A DNA stretch of 64,000 nucleotides from Sessilibacter corallicola (lineage in GTDB: Bacteria; Pseudomonadota; Gammaproteobacteria; Pseudomonadales; Cellvibrionaceae), in NCBI RefSeq assembly GCF_021290925.1, contig NZ_JAJSLX010000002.1, positions 206,001-270,000 of the forward strand. The letters run 5' to 3'. The first letter of the stretch is position 1, and the number at the start of each line of letters is the position of its first letter. Positions 1-8,968 of this stretch are shown in pieces. The translations under genes were made by a program, and so were the position numbers. Below the pieces are notes generated by a model. That model saw only the letters and a program-made list of their open reading frames with translations. It made no database searches and was not told the DNA's origin.

Positions 1-1080
1 TGCAGAAATATGATTCTGTTGCCTTAGGTAAATGATTATTAGCTCAAAACAGTAGCTTGGAATTTGATAGCCTGTTAATTCGCAGCATCTCAACCAGTGC
101 TTTTCACTGATTGTTAAATTGCCTTTCTTGTCTTCTAAGCGAGCCAATAAAGTTAGCAACTTAGGATTTTGCAGAACAAAATCTTTGTTGTTCTCAATTA
201 GCTCGTCACTTTTACCGAATTGATTACTTTGAATCAAAAACTCTACATAGTCATAAAGTAAGTCGTAAGTCATTAAATGCTCAGAAGCCAATGACTCATA
301 ATTTGACAAAAATTCACGCTTGTTGTTAAGTGTCCAATAAACCGAATTGATGTTTCTTAAACATTTTTTGTGGTATGGGTTAACGGTTAGTACAGATTTG
401 TAATGCTTAATAGCGCTTGGAAAGTCGGCTTTTTCCGCAAAAACATTACCTAGATTAAAGTGAATTTCAGCGCTGTTGGGTTTTAGCGATAACGCTTTTA
501 ATAAGCTATTGATCGCTTCCGTAAATTTGTGCGAGTCTCTGTAAACATGGGAGATATTGTTCAGGGCAATTGCGTAGTTGGGTTTCAGTGACAATGATGT
601 TTGAAACGCTTTTTCCGCGGCTATTAAATGATTGTTTTTGTAGTGAATCCTTCCCGATAAATTGTACAGTTTGTGACTGTCGGGAAATTTTTGCAGTGAC
701 TGAGTCACCTTGTTTTCTGCAGCAGCAAGAGAGTTTTGTGAGATCAAACAATCTATCAAACTGACGTAGGGGCTTTCGTTTTGAGGTGCCAATAACAGGG
801 TGTTATTAAATGCCTGGATAGCTTGTGCGAATTTCCCTTGTTTTTTATAGCATAAGCCGAGGTTGTTAAACGTGTGAGGTTGTTTGTTGTTTTTGGCTAA
901 TGATGCAAGGAGGTAATGTTCAGCTTTTTCGAAATTGTTTTGAGAGGAATACAATGACCCCAATAATTGCATTGCTTCATAGCTTTGGGTTAATTGAATT
1001 TCGTTGAGGTAAAGTTGTTCAGCCTTGGAGAGATTGTTATTTTGATGGGCAAAAAGAGCTTGTTGAATTAAAGAACTCAT
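1..1080 (-). CDS. TPR-repeat protein, C-terminus outside window
   Basis: A frame of 360 codons begins at an ATG (1078-1080) and stays open to the left edge, so the C-terminus is missing. There is no signal peptide. The product is built of degenerate TPR helices about 34 residues apart, for example FNNLGLCYKK, ALNNISHVY and EIHFNLGNVF. Cytosolic TPR proteins of this kind often lie directly downstream of TonB-dependent receptor genes and may carry a C-terminal sulfotransferase or 2OG-Fe(II) oxygenase domain; that part would be outside this window, so the function is open. It follows the chimeric receptor gene on the same strand after 49 bases, with a hairpin terminator between, so it may be transcribed only by read-through or from its own promoter. 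Confidence 0.75.
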   Translation of the reverse strand, partial: MSSLIQQALFAHQNNNLSKAEQLYLNEIQLTQSYEAMQLLGSLYSSQNNFEKAEHYLLASLAKNNKQPHTFNNLGLCYKKQGKFAQAIQAFNNTLLLAPQNESPYVSLIDCLISQNSLAAAENKVTQSLQKFPDSHKLYNLSGRIHYKNNHLIAAEKAFQTSLSLKPNYAIALNNISHVYRDSHKFTEAINSLLKALSLKPNSAEIHFNLGNVFAEKADFPSAIKHYKSVLTVNPYHKKCLRNINSVYWTLNNKREFLSNYESLASEHLMTYDLLYDYVEFLIQSNQFGKSDELIENNKDFVLQNPKLLTLLARLEDKKGNLTISEKHWLRCCELTGYQIPSYCFELIIIYLRQQNHISA

Positions 1081-1091
1081 AAATAATCAAT

Positions 1092-1120
1092 AAAAAGGCG
1101 GACATAAAGTCCGCCTTTTT
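1092..1120 (-). terminator. Intrinsic terminator after the protease-receptor chimera
   Basis: A perfect 12-bp stem (1092-1103 with 1109-1120) with a 5-base loop and A/T-rich outer ends. Read on the minus strand it directly follows the stop codon of the large upstream gene and ends in a run of U. It lies only 12 bases before the start of the TPR gene, so it probably reduces read-through into that gene. Confidence 0.8.
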
Positions 1121-1129
1121 TAGCGCTAA

Positions 1130-3955
1130 TTAGAAGCTAGCTTTTGCAGAAACATAGAATGTTCTACCGAATACATCGTAAGTAGCAGGGAATGTATTCG
1201 ACTGCTCTTGGTTGTCACCTATTAGTGTGGGTGTTTCATCGAAGATATTATCAATACCGAAGTTAACAGTATAGTTATCGTTGAAATTGTAAGACGCCGT
1301 TAGATCAAAATAGCTCTCTTCATCTAATGACTCCACAGAGAACTCAAAACGATCGTCATCATCATCAACGCTGCCAACAAACCTCCACAATAGTTGTGTA
1401 GTTAGGCCGCCATAGGACCAACCAAAGGTCATTCTGTGCTTGTACTCCGGAATTGGCTCACCACATAAATTACCAAATTTACCTAAACAGTCGAGGGTAA
1501 GTTCTGAGGTAAATTCTGTTTCATTTTCGGTGGTATATGTTCCAAGGTAGGCAATGCTTCCGAGGCCACCCGCAACATCAAAGCTGTAATCAATGGACAG
1601 GTCATAACCAGTTAAAGTAGTGACACCTGCGTTTTGATTAGGTACATCTACATCGTCAATTGTGCCATCAGCTCGACGAGTTACCGCATTACAAGCCGCT
1701 GAGCCGACACCTCCGAGAGACGAATAACAAGTTGCTAGAGTGTTTGCCGTGCCACCGAGGAATGGTGTAATAGCATCTTCGATTTCAATATCGAAATAGT
1801 CAAGGCTAAGACTTAAGCCGTCGATTGAATTTGGTGTATACACAACTCCAAAAGTAATCGTTTCGGCTTCCTCTTCATTTAAATCTTCCGTCCCGCTGAA
1901 TGTAGAAGGGGTTTGGTTAGAAGGGGAGTCAATAGCAGAAGATCCAATGACATCCTCAGGCACCCCGGTAGCTGCACAAATCGCGGCAACTTCTGCTGGA
2001 ATTACACCGTCTTCGTCTTGAATGGCTGCTTCTGAACATGGATCAATAGCAGACGGGAAACCTCCCCCGGGTGGAGCAAATAACTCTGCTATGTTCGGAG
2101 CTCTAACTGCCGTGTTAAACCCTGTTCTAAACCGTAGCTCGTCGTTAGGGGCCCAAGATGCGGCAATTTTATAACTTGAAGTGTCACCGACAGTTGTATA
2201 ATCAGATGATCTAAATGCTAATTCTACGTCCAGGGATTGGGCGCCAGGCACGTCTCTTAAAATGGGGATATAAACCTCGCCATATACTGAGTCCACTGAG
2301 TATGAACCAGCAGTCGGCGGCGATCCGTTAAATCCTGCTATAGTTCCGGCTCCTAAATCTTGTGATGGTCTGAAGGAGAAATCATTTGCAATATGCTCTA
2401 GGCCAATCGCCACAGATACTTCACCTGCTGGTAACTCAGCAATTGGTCCAGAAACAAACCCTGATGCAACTGTTTGCTCGTAATCAGTAATTGCAGACAC
2501 GTCAGTTACTAGGAATGCTGCTCCTTCAGCAGAAATATTACCTTCACCAAAAATATTAATTGGGGAACAACCGACTAACGAACCATTTTCACTCGTATCT
2601 GAGCAAGTACCGCCTGTTGGGTCCGACTCCAGGTCTAATAATAATGCCTGATTAAATCGGGTTGTATTTACATTTCCTCGTTGAGTTAAGCTAGTTGTGA
2701 CCGTTCCTGTCTGGTAGTACGCGTAAGTATCAGCGCCCGGTGTGGTCGTGCCAGTATTCAGAGTTGATAGAACTCCGTTGCTGGTAACGGTTGTTTCGCC
2801 GCCAGGAGCCGACACGTCAACAACGTTACCGAAGTTCGAGTAAAACGCTTTGCTGCCGTTGCGATTGGTGGCTGCCACTGTAATAACGCCATTACAGTTT
2901 GCTGGGTTTGCGTTTGAAGCGTTAACGTTGGAATTACCGGCGGCAACGACCACGGTTGTACCTAAAGAACGCGCTGTATTAATTGCGGCTTGAGTGGTTG
3001 CACTACAAGCGCCTGTGCCACCCAGACTTAGGTTAAGTACGTGAGCAGGGTTGGCGTTTGTCGGAATGCCACTGACCGAACCACCCGCGCCCCAGATAAT
3101 GCCATCAGCGATGTCAGAGGTAAAACCACCGCATCGTCCCAATGCGCGAATCGGAACAATTTGAGCGTTGTAAGCAACACCGGCAACACCAATGCCATTG
3201 TTAGCTACCGCGCCGACCGTACCAGCCACGTGTGTACCGTGCCAAGAGCTGTCGCTGGCTCGGCTACCTGGGCCACAGGCGCCCGCTGCGGTCCAATCAC
3301 CTTCATCAAGCGCATTGTTATCGCGACCGTTACCGTCTCGGGCAACCGTTGCGTCGGAGATCATGTCGTAGCCGGGAAGAATGTTGGCAACAAGATCGGC
3401 GTGAGGGCGGTAACCCGTATCGATGACACCGACAATGGCGCCAGAGCCTGTGGAGGTATCCCATGCCGTTGGCAAGTTGAGGCCACCGGTGGTTTCAAAA
3501 TAATGCCATTGTTCGTTGTAACGTGGGTCCGTTGGAATCGCTAACGGATGCATCATCAAATCAGGTTCTGCGTACTCGACATTAGGGTCGGTCATGATTT
3601 CACTGATGATCGAATTAATGTCTTTCTGAGATTTGAAATCGTTCATTTCAATCAGCTGAGCACCGGTCGATAAACGACGCATGTGCTTGAAGCTGGTACC
3701 CGTTGCACGACCCATGCGATTAAATCGGGCGGTGCTCATGGTTTCGGCAGTAGCGAGTGCGGATGAATTTTTATATTTTACGATAATACGGTTAGTCATC
3801 GATTGAGCTTGATGAACTGGAGCTACAGAAGATTGCTGTAATTCAGGCACAACTGCGTAGCTTAGGCTGGATGCAGCAGATAAAGTCACAGCGCTAATTG
3901 CGAAAGCAAGACGCTTGGATGACTTCTGCCATGATTTTTTAATGACGGGTAACAT
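1130..3955 (-). CDS. Chimeric protein: subtilisin-like protease N-half fused to TonB-dependent receptor C-half
   Basis: The 941-residue product has two unrelated halves. Residues 1-34 are a Sec signal peptide, about 54-136 an inhibitor-I9-type propeptide, and about 150-415 an S8 subtilase domain with Asp179 (DTG), His239 (HGTHVAG) and the oxyanion Asn341 (AAGNSN). The domain stops after Tyr413-Tyr414-Gln415, exactly where the GTSMA motif with the catalytic Ser should follow. From about residue 416 the sequence is the outer part of a TonB-dependent receptor barrel (AVRAPNIAELFAP, FGVVYTPNSIDGLSLSLDYF, DNIFDETP) and ends in the terminal Phe usual for barrels. The catalytic Ser, plug domain and TonB box are all absent, so neither half should work normally. 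The frame is intact across the joint (near base 2705). The cause may be a real deletion that fused two neighbouring genes, or an assembly error. Confidence 0.85.
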   Translation of the reverse strand: MLPVIKKSWQKSSKRLAFAISAVTLSAASSLSYAVVPELQQSSVAPVHQAQSMTNRIIVKYKNSSALATAETMSTARFNRMGRATGTSFKHMRRLSTGAQLIEMNDFKSQKDINSIISEIMTDPNVEYAEPDLMMHPLAIPTDPRYNEQWHYFETTGGLNLPTAWDTSTGSGAIVGVIDTGYRPHADLVANILPGYDMISDATVARDGNGRDNNALDEGDWTAAGACGPGSRASDSSWHGTHVAGTVGAVANNGIGVAGVAYNAQIVPIRALGRCGGFTSDIADGIIWGAGGSVSGIPTNANPAHVLNLSLGGTGACSATTQAAINTARSLGTTVVVAAGNSNVNASNANPANCNGVITVAATNRNGSKAFYSNFGNVVDVSAPGGETTVTSNGVLSTLNTGTTTPGADTYAYYQTGTVTTSLTQRGNVNTTRFNQALLLDLESDPTGGTCSDTSENGSLVGCSPINIFGEGNISAEGAAFLVTDVSAITDYEQTVASGFVSGPIAELPAGEVSVAIGLEHIANDFSFRPSQDLGAGTIAGFNGSPPTAGSYSVDSVYGEVYIPILRDVPGAQSLDVELAFRSSDYTTVGDTSSYKIAASWAPNDELRFRTGFNTAVRAPNIAELFAPPGGGFPSAIDPCSEAAIQDEDGVIPAEVAAICAATGVPEDVIGSSAIDSPSNQTPSTFSGTEDLNEEEAETITFGVVYTPNSIDGLSLSLDYFDIEIEDAITPFLGGTANTLATCYSSLGGVGSAACNAVTRRADGTIDDVDVPNQNAGVTTLTGYDLSIDYSFDVAGGLGSIAYLGTYTTENETEFTSELTLDCLGKFGNLCGEPIPEYKHRMTFGWSYGGLTTQLLWRFVGSVDDDDDRFEFSVESLDEESYFDLTASYNFNDNYTVNFGIDNIFDETPTLIGDNQEQSNTFPATYDVFGRTFYVSAKASF

Positions 3956-4089
3956 AATTGTCCTCGTAACAGGGTCTAAACATTATCGAATATTAATGAA
4001 TCGCCGTTGGTCAACAGCAGAGTCCGCCCGATTCAAAGCAATAAATATCCTGCCTCAATCAAAGAAGCATGAGCGGAAAAATCAAAAAA

Positions 4090-4434
4090 TTAATTGAGTG
4101 AACTGTTGGGTGTTTGACGTTGTAAAAGTTGGTCTTCTTCCACCCAGTTAATATTGTTTAATTGTTTTACCGAATTCATAAATTCGTGTAGATCGTTTTG
4201 TTTTAGTGCCGGTTTTATAATTAAAATCCAACGAGCCATTGAACTGCTTTCAGCCTTTTCGATATTCACATTGTGTGGCAATAGGTGTGAAATATCCGAA
4301 AAAACCTGAGTGTTTTGTTTTTCATTTAAAGGCATTTTAAACATGACGATGACTCTTTGTGCTGGTTGAGCCATAGACATTGTTGGTAACCATGAAAAAC
4401 AAAATAATATTAAAAATACAGATCGTTTGATCAT
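4090..4434 (-). CDS. Small secreted protein resembling a subtilase propeptide (I9-like)
   Basis: The 114-residue product has a clear Sec signal peptide (residues 1-22, ending at AMAQ). The rest, with RVIVMFKMP near the start and INWVEEDQLLQ near the end, has the beta-alpha-beta layout and closing 'VE-x-D' pattern of the inhibitor I9 propeptide in the next gene (RIIVKYKN ... VEYAEPDLMM). It lies 134 bases upstream of the subtilase-like gene on the same strand, so the two are probably co-transcribed. It may be a stand-alone folding chaperone or inhibitor of the protease. The similarity is weak and was read by eye; the gene call itself is firmer than the function. Confidence 0.6.
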   Translation of the reverse strand: MIKRSVFLILFCFSWLPTMSMAQPAQRVIVMFKMPLNEKQNTQVFSDISHLLPHNVNIEKAESSSMARWILIIKPALKQNDLHEFMNSVKQLNNINWVEEDQLLQRQTPNSSLN

Positions 4435-5481
4435 ATTTGTGCGGTTGGTCTGTCAGGGTTCACAAATTCTTCGAAAATCAGTGAAGCAATGTTAAAAAAA
4501 TATATGCAGTTTTATGTGCTTTTTACTGTGTTGATAAGTCAGTCAATTGAATATGTTCCAACTTTGTGTGAAAAAGCATGCTCTATAATTAATAAACATC
4601 TTAAGCAAAAAAACTGTGAACTCTGTGGAAAATAAAAATAAATACAATCGCTTAGAAAATTAAAAAAATAATATCTGGTTAGACGCTTAACCGGATAACT
4701 TCTGCATTTTATGCCTTAAATTATAAATTTGGTAGTCCTGTCAGAATGCGCACAGAAAACGAAAATTGAGGTATGTGAAGTTGAAATTTTGAAAATTTAT
4801 CTTCTCGATGTATTTTTTATCGATGAATTTGACTATTTTTTGCTGATATTAGTCAGGTAATTAATGAAAATCTTAATATATGCTACGAATTGGTCAGGCG
4901 ATTTGAGTTGTTAGAAAAATATCCTGTTAATTTTTCCAGGCATCACTGGTTTGAAAGGTATTTCTCACTAATTTGATGTGAAAGGTCACAAATTATAATT
5001 TTTTCCTGATTCTGTTTTGTTTTTATCGTGATTTTAATTTTTAAATGGTCTTTTATTTAAAATAAATAAATAAATTGTGAAAAATTACCAAGCTTGATTT
5101 GGAGTCAAAGACTGAATTTTTGGTTGGGTTGTAAGTTGAGTTGTAAGATGAACTAAATTGACTTTTTGTTGAGGTTTTTTGTGCTTGTTTTTTGATTTGA
5201 ATTTTATTGTGTCGGTGAGAGTGAGTCGGATGGTATAAATATCTAAATGGCTTTTTGTTGTTTGGTACAAAAGATTTTCTATCTTCGCAGTTTCGGTTTT
5301 TTTATAAAATGTTTTCAGTGAACGGTGTTTTCTCTTTACACAGCCTTGAATAAATTCGGCCAGTTAAATGTATAAAACTGGCCGGTTAAATCCGTCTATT
5401 TTATTGGGCAATATTGTTGTTAAATGCTGCTCTTAAGTACTGCTTCTAACTAAAAGTCTTCAATCAATAACGTTCTAAGAA
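4435..5481. other. Long A/T-rich intergenic region
   Basis: About 1.05 kb without a convincing gene. It is visibly richer in A+T than its surroundings. The only open frame (about 5085-5270, minus) is rich in Lys, Gln and Thr, lacks a ribosome binding site and looks accidental. A 9-bp hairpin lies at 5357-5384. The part next to 4434 must hold the promoter of the I9-like/protease genes, but I cannot place it. Confidence 0.6.
5357..5384 (-). terminator. Hairpin downstream of the cupin gene
   Basis: Inverted repeat with 9-bp arms (5357-5365 and 5376-5384) and a 10-base loop, about 100 bases past the cupin stop codon. No U-run follows on either strand, so it may be a weak or Rho-assisted terminator or an mRNA-stabilising stem. 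Confidence 0.3.
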
Positions 5482-6192
5482 TCAATCTGTATTTTTAACC
5501 GTATCCAAATGACCAACTTTCACATAAATCAGAGCGCCGTCTTCTTTGGTAAACGGTGTGTGAGAACTCATGTTTGGGCTGCGCAGCCAAGAGCCTTTAG
5601 GGTAGACGCCGTGCTCATCGTAAAACGTCCCTTCGAGTACTAAAATTTCTTCGCCACCTCGATGTTGATGAAAACTGAATTGGGTGTTGGGTTGCCATTT
5701 CACAAGCGCAACGTGCTCGCCTTCGTGTTGGTGCAATGGCATCACACTTAATCCGTCGACCAATCCGGGCAGCCACTGTCTGGAGTTTGTATCTAACGAT
5801 ATTTGCGAGGTATCGCTGTCGGCAAATTGATGCAGCTTTACAAATATAGTAGCCCCCTCTGGGCCGATACGTGGCGTGTGAGCGGTGCCAATAGGGTTGC
5901 GTAGGTAATATCCTTTTGGGTAAACACCGTGTTCATCGGCAAAGGCACCTTCGAGTACCAGAAACTCTTCACCGCCGCCGTGAATGTGTCTTGGGAACTC
6001 GCTATTGGGTTCAAAGCGAACAATTGTGGTCGCGCGCGCAACTTCTCCACCAACACGATCAAGCATCATTCTTTCTACCCCCGCTGTTGGTGACGGAGTC
6101 CATTGGTATTCATCTGGCAAGACAACCGCTCGTTGCGTGAAATCCGCATGAATGTGGGTACTGCCGTTAAACGTTGTTAAAACTTCAGCCAT
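5482..6192 (-). CDS. Bicupin, ChrR-like double cupin
   Basis: The protein (about 236 residues) contains two tandem cupin folds. Each carries the metal-binding pattern: HIHGGGEEFLVLEG with a later His in the first half (about residues 65-110) and HQHRGGEEILVLEG with a later His in the second (about 175-220). Both then show the same phrase DEHGVYPKG, which points to internal duplication. This matches the ChrR-type cupin family, whose founding member is a zinc-dependent anti-sigma factor. Here the N-terminal sigma-binding helices and any sigma gene are missing, so an enzymatic or metal-sensing role is as likely. I prefer the ATG at 6190-6192, preceded by GAG at suitable spacing, over an in-frame TTG twelve bases upstream. 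Confidence 0.8.
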   Translation of the reverse strand: MAEVLTTFNGSTHIHADFTQRAVVLPDEYQWTPSPTAGVERMMLDRVGGEVARATTIVRFEPNSEFPRHIHGGGEEFLVLEGAFADEHGVYPKGYYLRNPIGTAHTPRIGPEGATIFVKLHQFADSDTSQISLDTNSRQWLPGLVDGLSVMPLHQHEGEHVALVKWQPNTQFSFHQHRGGEEILVLEGTFYDEHGVYPKGSWLRSPNMSSHTPFTKEDGALIYVKVGHLDTVKNTD

Positions 6193-6523
6193 TGTTAATC
6201 TCAACCTTGATCAAATGGGTGCTCGCTCAGTTTTTCTTGGGTGTTGTTTCTGTTTTCTTGTGCTCTGAATAGAAACTCCAGTGCTGAGCGATAATAAAAG
6301 GCGTTGTCTATCTTTTAGAAAGCATCTTTGGTGAATCAAGTAATGTAAGCGCGATGGTTGCGTTTTTAAAGTAGATACCTGTCAGTTAGGTACTTACCAT
6401 TTGGTCTAACTTTATGAAAATTAAGCAAAAGTTTTCAGGTTAAAAAGCTTGTGTAAACCATAAAAGTTCTTGGCCCGTCTTATTGTATTACCGTCGTGAA
6501 AGAAATGTTTGAGGGTATTTTCA
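6193..6523. other. Divergent intergenic region, cupin / NDK-like gene
   Basis: About 330 bases between two divergent genes, so it should hold promoters for both. I saw no clear operator or hairpin. A GAGGGT ribosome binding site at 6511-6516 sets the start of the rightward gene. Confidence 0.5.
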
Positions 6524-6934
6524 TTGCATCAAGAATCGTTCTGTTTGTTAAAGTCTGAAGCTTACCTTTTTAAAAAGGCGGGTTTTATCGAATCAAAAAT
6601 CAGAGCCAGCGGCTTGAACATTGTCGATCAGTGGAGCGTTAAATTGTCATTTTTGGACACGTTTGCCATGTATCCTGGCTGGATTCCAAGGTTAACCATG
6701 TCGTTGCGATTTTCGCCTTTGTTTAAGTTAGATATGTTTTTGCTGGAAGGTGACGATGCCATTCGCAGGATGTATCAGTTAAAACATCAAATACGGCAAG
6801 AGATTTGGGGAAGAGAGTTTAAGAAAGGGGGGTTTTTGCACGCTCCCGACTCAGTGGAAGAAGATCGAGAGCATAAAGCCATTTTATATCGAAGAAAGAT
6901 ATACACAGACACCATCGCAACAAAAGATGTGTAA
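6524..6934 (+). CDS. Nucleoside-diphosphate-kinase-like protein
   Basis: The 136-residue product follows the layout of nucleoside diphosphate kinase. The start (QESFCLLKSEAYLFKKAG) matches the first strand of NDK with its 'KP-D' region, and the end (GGFLHAPDSVEEDREHKAIL) matches the active-site loop 'NxxHgSDSvesAerEi', keeping the phospho-accepting His. The middle is divergent and the 'KPDgv' motif is altered to KSEAY. Such orphan NDK-domain proteins occur in gammaproteobacteria apart from the housekeeping ndk. I place the start at the TTG at 6524 because GAGGGT lies seven bases upstream; an earlier in-frame TTG at 6509 has no such site. The gene converges on dxs with only 10 bases between. 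Confidence 0.6.
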   Translation: MHQESFCLLKSEAYLFKKAGFIESKIRASGLNIVDQWSVKLSFLDTFAMYPGWIPRLTMSLRFSPLFKLDMFLLEGDDAIRRMYQLKHQIRQEIWGREFKKGGFLHAPDSVEEDREHKAILYRRKIYTDTIATKDV

Positions 6935-6944
6935 CGTTTTGTGC

Positions 6945-8882
6945 CTAGGTATTTTTCAAACCCGATGCTGTTAGTGGTAAATGCTTGATAGCATCGAGCT
7001 TTTCAAGTCGTTCAACGATTTTTGCTTTGATACCGTTGGCGTCCAGCCCTGCTTGTTCAAGCAATTGTTCCCGTTTGCCGTGGTCTTGGAAAAGATCGGG
7101 TAAGCCACAGTGCAGAACATTACATATGATGCATTCGGTGTTGAGGAATTCGCTTACAGAAGCGCCGGCGCCACCAGCGATCGTATTTTCTTCAACAGTA
7201 ACAATCAATTCGTGATTGGCTGCAATTTCTCTAATTAACGCTTCGTCTATGGGTTTCACCCAGCGCATATCGCACAGGGTTGCGTTGAGTTCTTCTGCGA
7301 CTGAACGAGTGCGATCTAGCAGTGCACCAAAATTTAAGATCGCGACTTTAGCGCCTGTGCGAAGTGTTCGCCCTTTGCCAATTTCTGGTTTTGGCAGATC
7401 TTGATCCAATGCGGTGCCCGGTCCGGTTCCTCGTGGGTATCGCACCGCTGACGGGCCTTCAAACTCAAAACTTACGTCTAACAGTTGCTGGCATTCAAAC
7501 TCGTCGGACGGTGCAGCAATGATCATATTGGGAATGCAGCGTAAAAAGCTGAGATCAAAGCTACCGGCGTGAGTTGGGCCGTCTTCGCCGACCAATCCAG
7601 CGCGATCAATCGCAAAGGTAACGTCTAAATTTTGTAAGGCAACGTCGTGCACCAATTGGTCGTAGGCGCGTTGTAAGAACGTTGAATAGATCGCCACAAC
7701 CGGCTTATAGCCTTCACAGGCAAGACCTGCGGCAAACGTGACGGAGTGTTGTTCGGCAATGGCAACGTCGTGGAAGCGTTCTGGAAATTGCTCGGCAAAA
7801 TCCACCATGCCAGAGCCTTCACACATCGCGGGAGTGATGGCGATGAGTTTGTTATTTTTATGCGCTGCTTGGCACAACCAATGACCAAAAACGTCTTGGT
7901 ATTTAATTTTTTTCGGTTTGGTTTCAGTAACAACCGGTTTAACGGCGGCTTTCGGCTCAATCTTGTTTAGAGCGTGATAACCAACAGGGTCTTTCTCTGC
8001 CGGAGCAAAGCCTTTCCCTTTTTTTGTGATGATGTGAAGCAGTTTTGGGCCTTTCAGCTTTTTCAGATTGTCCAAATCGTGAATCAAGCGCGGCAAATCG
8101 TGGCCATCGATAGGACCGATATAATAAAACCCGAGTTCTTCGAATAGCGTACCCGGCGATACCATACCTTTAACGTGTTCTTCGGTTTTACGCGCTAACT
8201 CCCACGCTTGGGGAATTTTTGAAAGGACTTTTTTGCTGCCTTCTCTAAAATCTGTGTAAAGCTTGCTGGCCCAAATTTTAGAGAAATAATTGGCTAGGCC
8301 CCCAACATTGGGCGAGATAGACATGTTGTTGTCGTTTAATACCACCAACATATCGGATTCTAAATGCGAGGCGTGGTTAAGCGCCTCAAACGCCATGCCA
8401 GCGGTCATTGCGCCATCGCCAATAATGGCCACCATATTGCGATCGTTTTCTTCGACTTCGCTGGCAACCGCCATACCTAATGCAGCGCTGATTGAGGTGC
8501 TGGAGTGACCGACGCCAAAGGTATCGTAGTCGCTTTCGCCGCGCTTAGGGAAACCTGCAAGGCCGTCGAGTTGACGCATTGAGTGCATCATTTCGCGGCG
8601 TTCGGTCAAAATTTTGTGAGGATAGGTTTGGTGGCCTACGTCCCAAACTAAACGATCTTCTGGGGTGTTGTAGACGTAATGCAGAGCAATGGTAAGCTCA
8701 ACGACCCCTAAACCTGCGCCAAAGTGTCCGCCAGTTTTGCCCACGGTGTAGAGCAAAAACATGCGCAGTTGCTCAGCGAGTTCCGGCAATTGCTCTTCAC
8801 TGAGGTTGCGCAGATCAGCCGGTGAATTGACTTGATCCAGTAGCGGAGTGTCTGGGCGATGGTGGGGGATTTCAGTGAGCAT
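6945..8882 (-). CDS. dxs: 1-deoxy-D-xylulose-5-phosphate synthase
   Basis: This thiamine-diphosphate enzyme condenses pyruvate and glyceraldehyde 3-phosphate in the first step of the MEP isoprenoid pathway. The 645-residue product is of normal length and colinear with bacterial Dxs: [22 protein letters not shown] near the N-terminus, [12 protein letters not shown], the ThDP-binding [18 protein letters not shown] ... [13 protein letters not shown], and [15 protein letters not shown] with the transketolase pyrimidine-binding part. A linker around residues 305-325 is rich in Lys, Pro and Val. It is the last gene of xseB-ispA-dxs on the minus strand, 86 bases after ispA. Confidence 0.97.
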   Translation of the reverse strand: MLTEIPHHRPDTPLLDQVNSPADLRNLSEEQLPELAEQLRMFLLYTVGKTGGHFGAGLGVVELTIALHYVYNTPEDRLVWDVGHQTYPHKILTERREMMHSMRQLDGLAGFPKRGESDYDTFGVGHSSTSISAALGMAVASEVEENDRNMVAIIGDGAMTAGMAFEALNHASHLESDMLVVLNDNNMSISPNVGGLANYFSKIWASKLYTDFREGSKKVLSKIPQAWELARKTEEHVKGMVSPGTLFEELGFYYIGPIDGHDLPRLIHDLDNLKKLKGPKLLHIITKKGKGFAPAEKDPVGYHALNKIEPKAAVKPVVTETKPKKIKYQDVFGHWLCQAAHKNNKLIAITPAMCEGSGMVDFAEQFPERFHDVAIAEQHSVTFAAGLACEGYKPVVAIYSTFLQRAYDQLVHDVALQNLDVTFAIDRAGLVGEDGPTHAGSFDLSFLRCIPNMIIAAPSDEFECQQLLDVSFEFEGPSAVRYPRGTGPGTALDQDLPKPEIGKGRTLRTGAKVAILNFGALLDRTRSVAEELNATLCDMRWVKPIDEALIREIAANHELIVTVEENTIAGGAGASVSEFLNTECIICNVLHCGLPDLFQDHGKREQLLEQAGLDANGIKAKIVERLEKLDAIKHLPLTASGLKNT

Positions 8883-8968
8883 AGCAGCAATAAATTTTAT
8901 TCACGGCAATAAGGTATTGTATCCAGCCTGCTTGCCTAGCACCACTGGAACAAGGATTTTGTTGTTTT

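Noticed and set aside
3041..3544. Plus-strand frame of 167 codons opposite the subtilase domain
   Set aside because: It is the shadow of the protease-coding strand; the Arg- and Thr-rich product has no features and the opposite frame has clear motifs.
5085..5270. Minus-strand frame of 61 codons
   Set aside because: Low-complexity, Lys/Thr/Gln-rich, no ribosome binding site, inside an A/T-rich gap.
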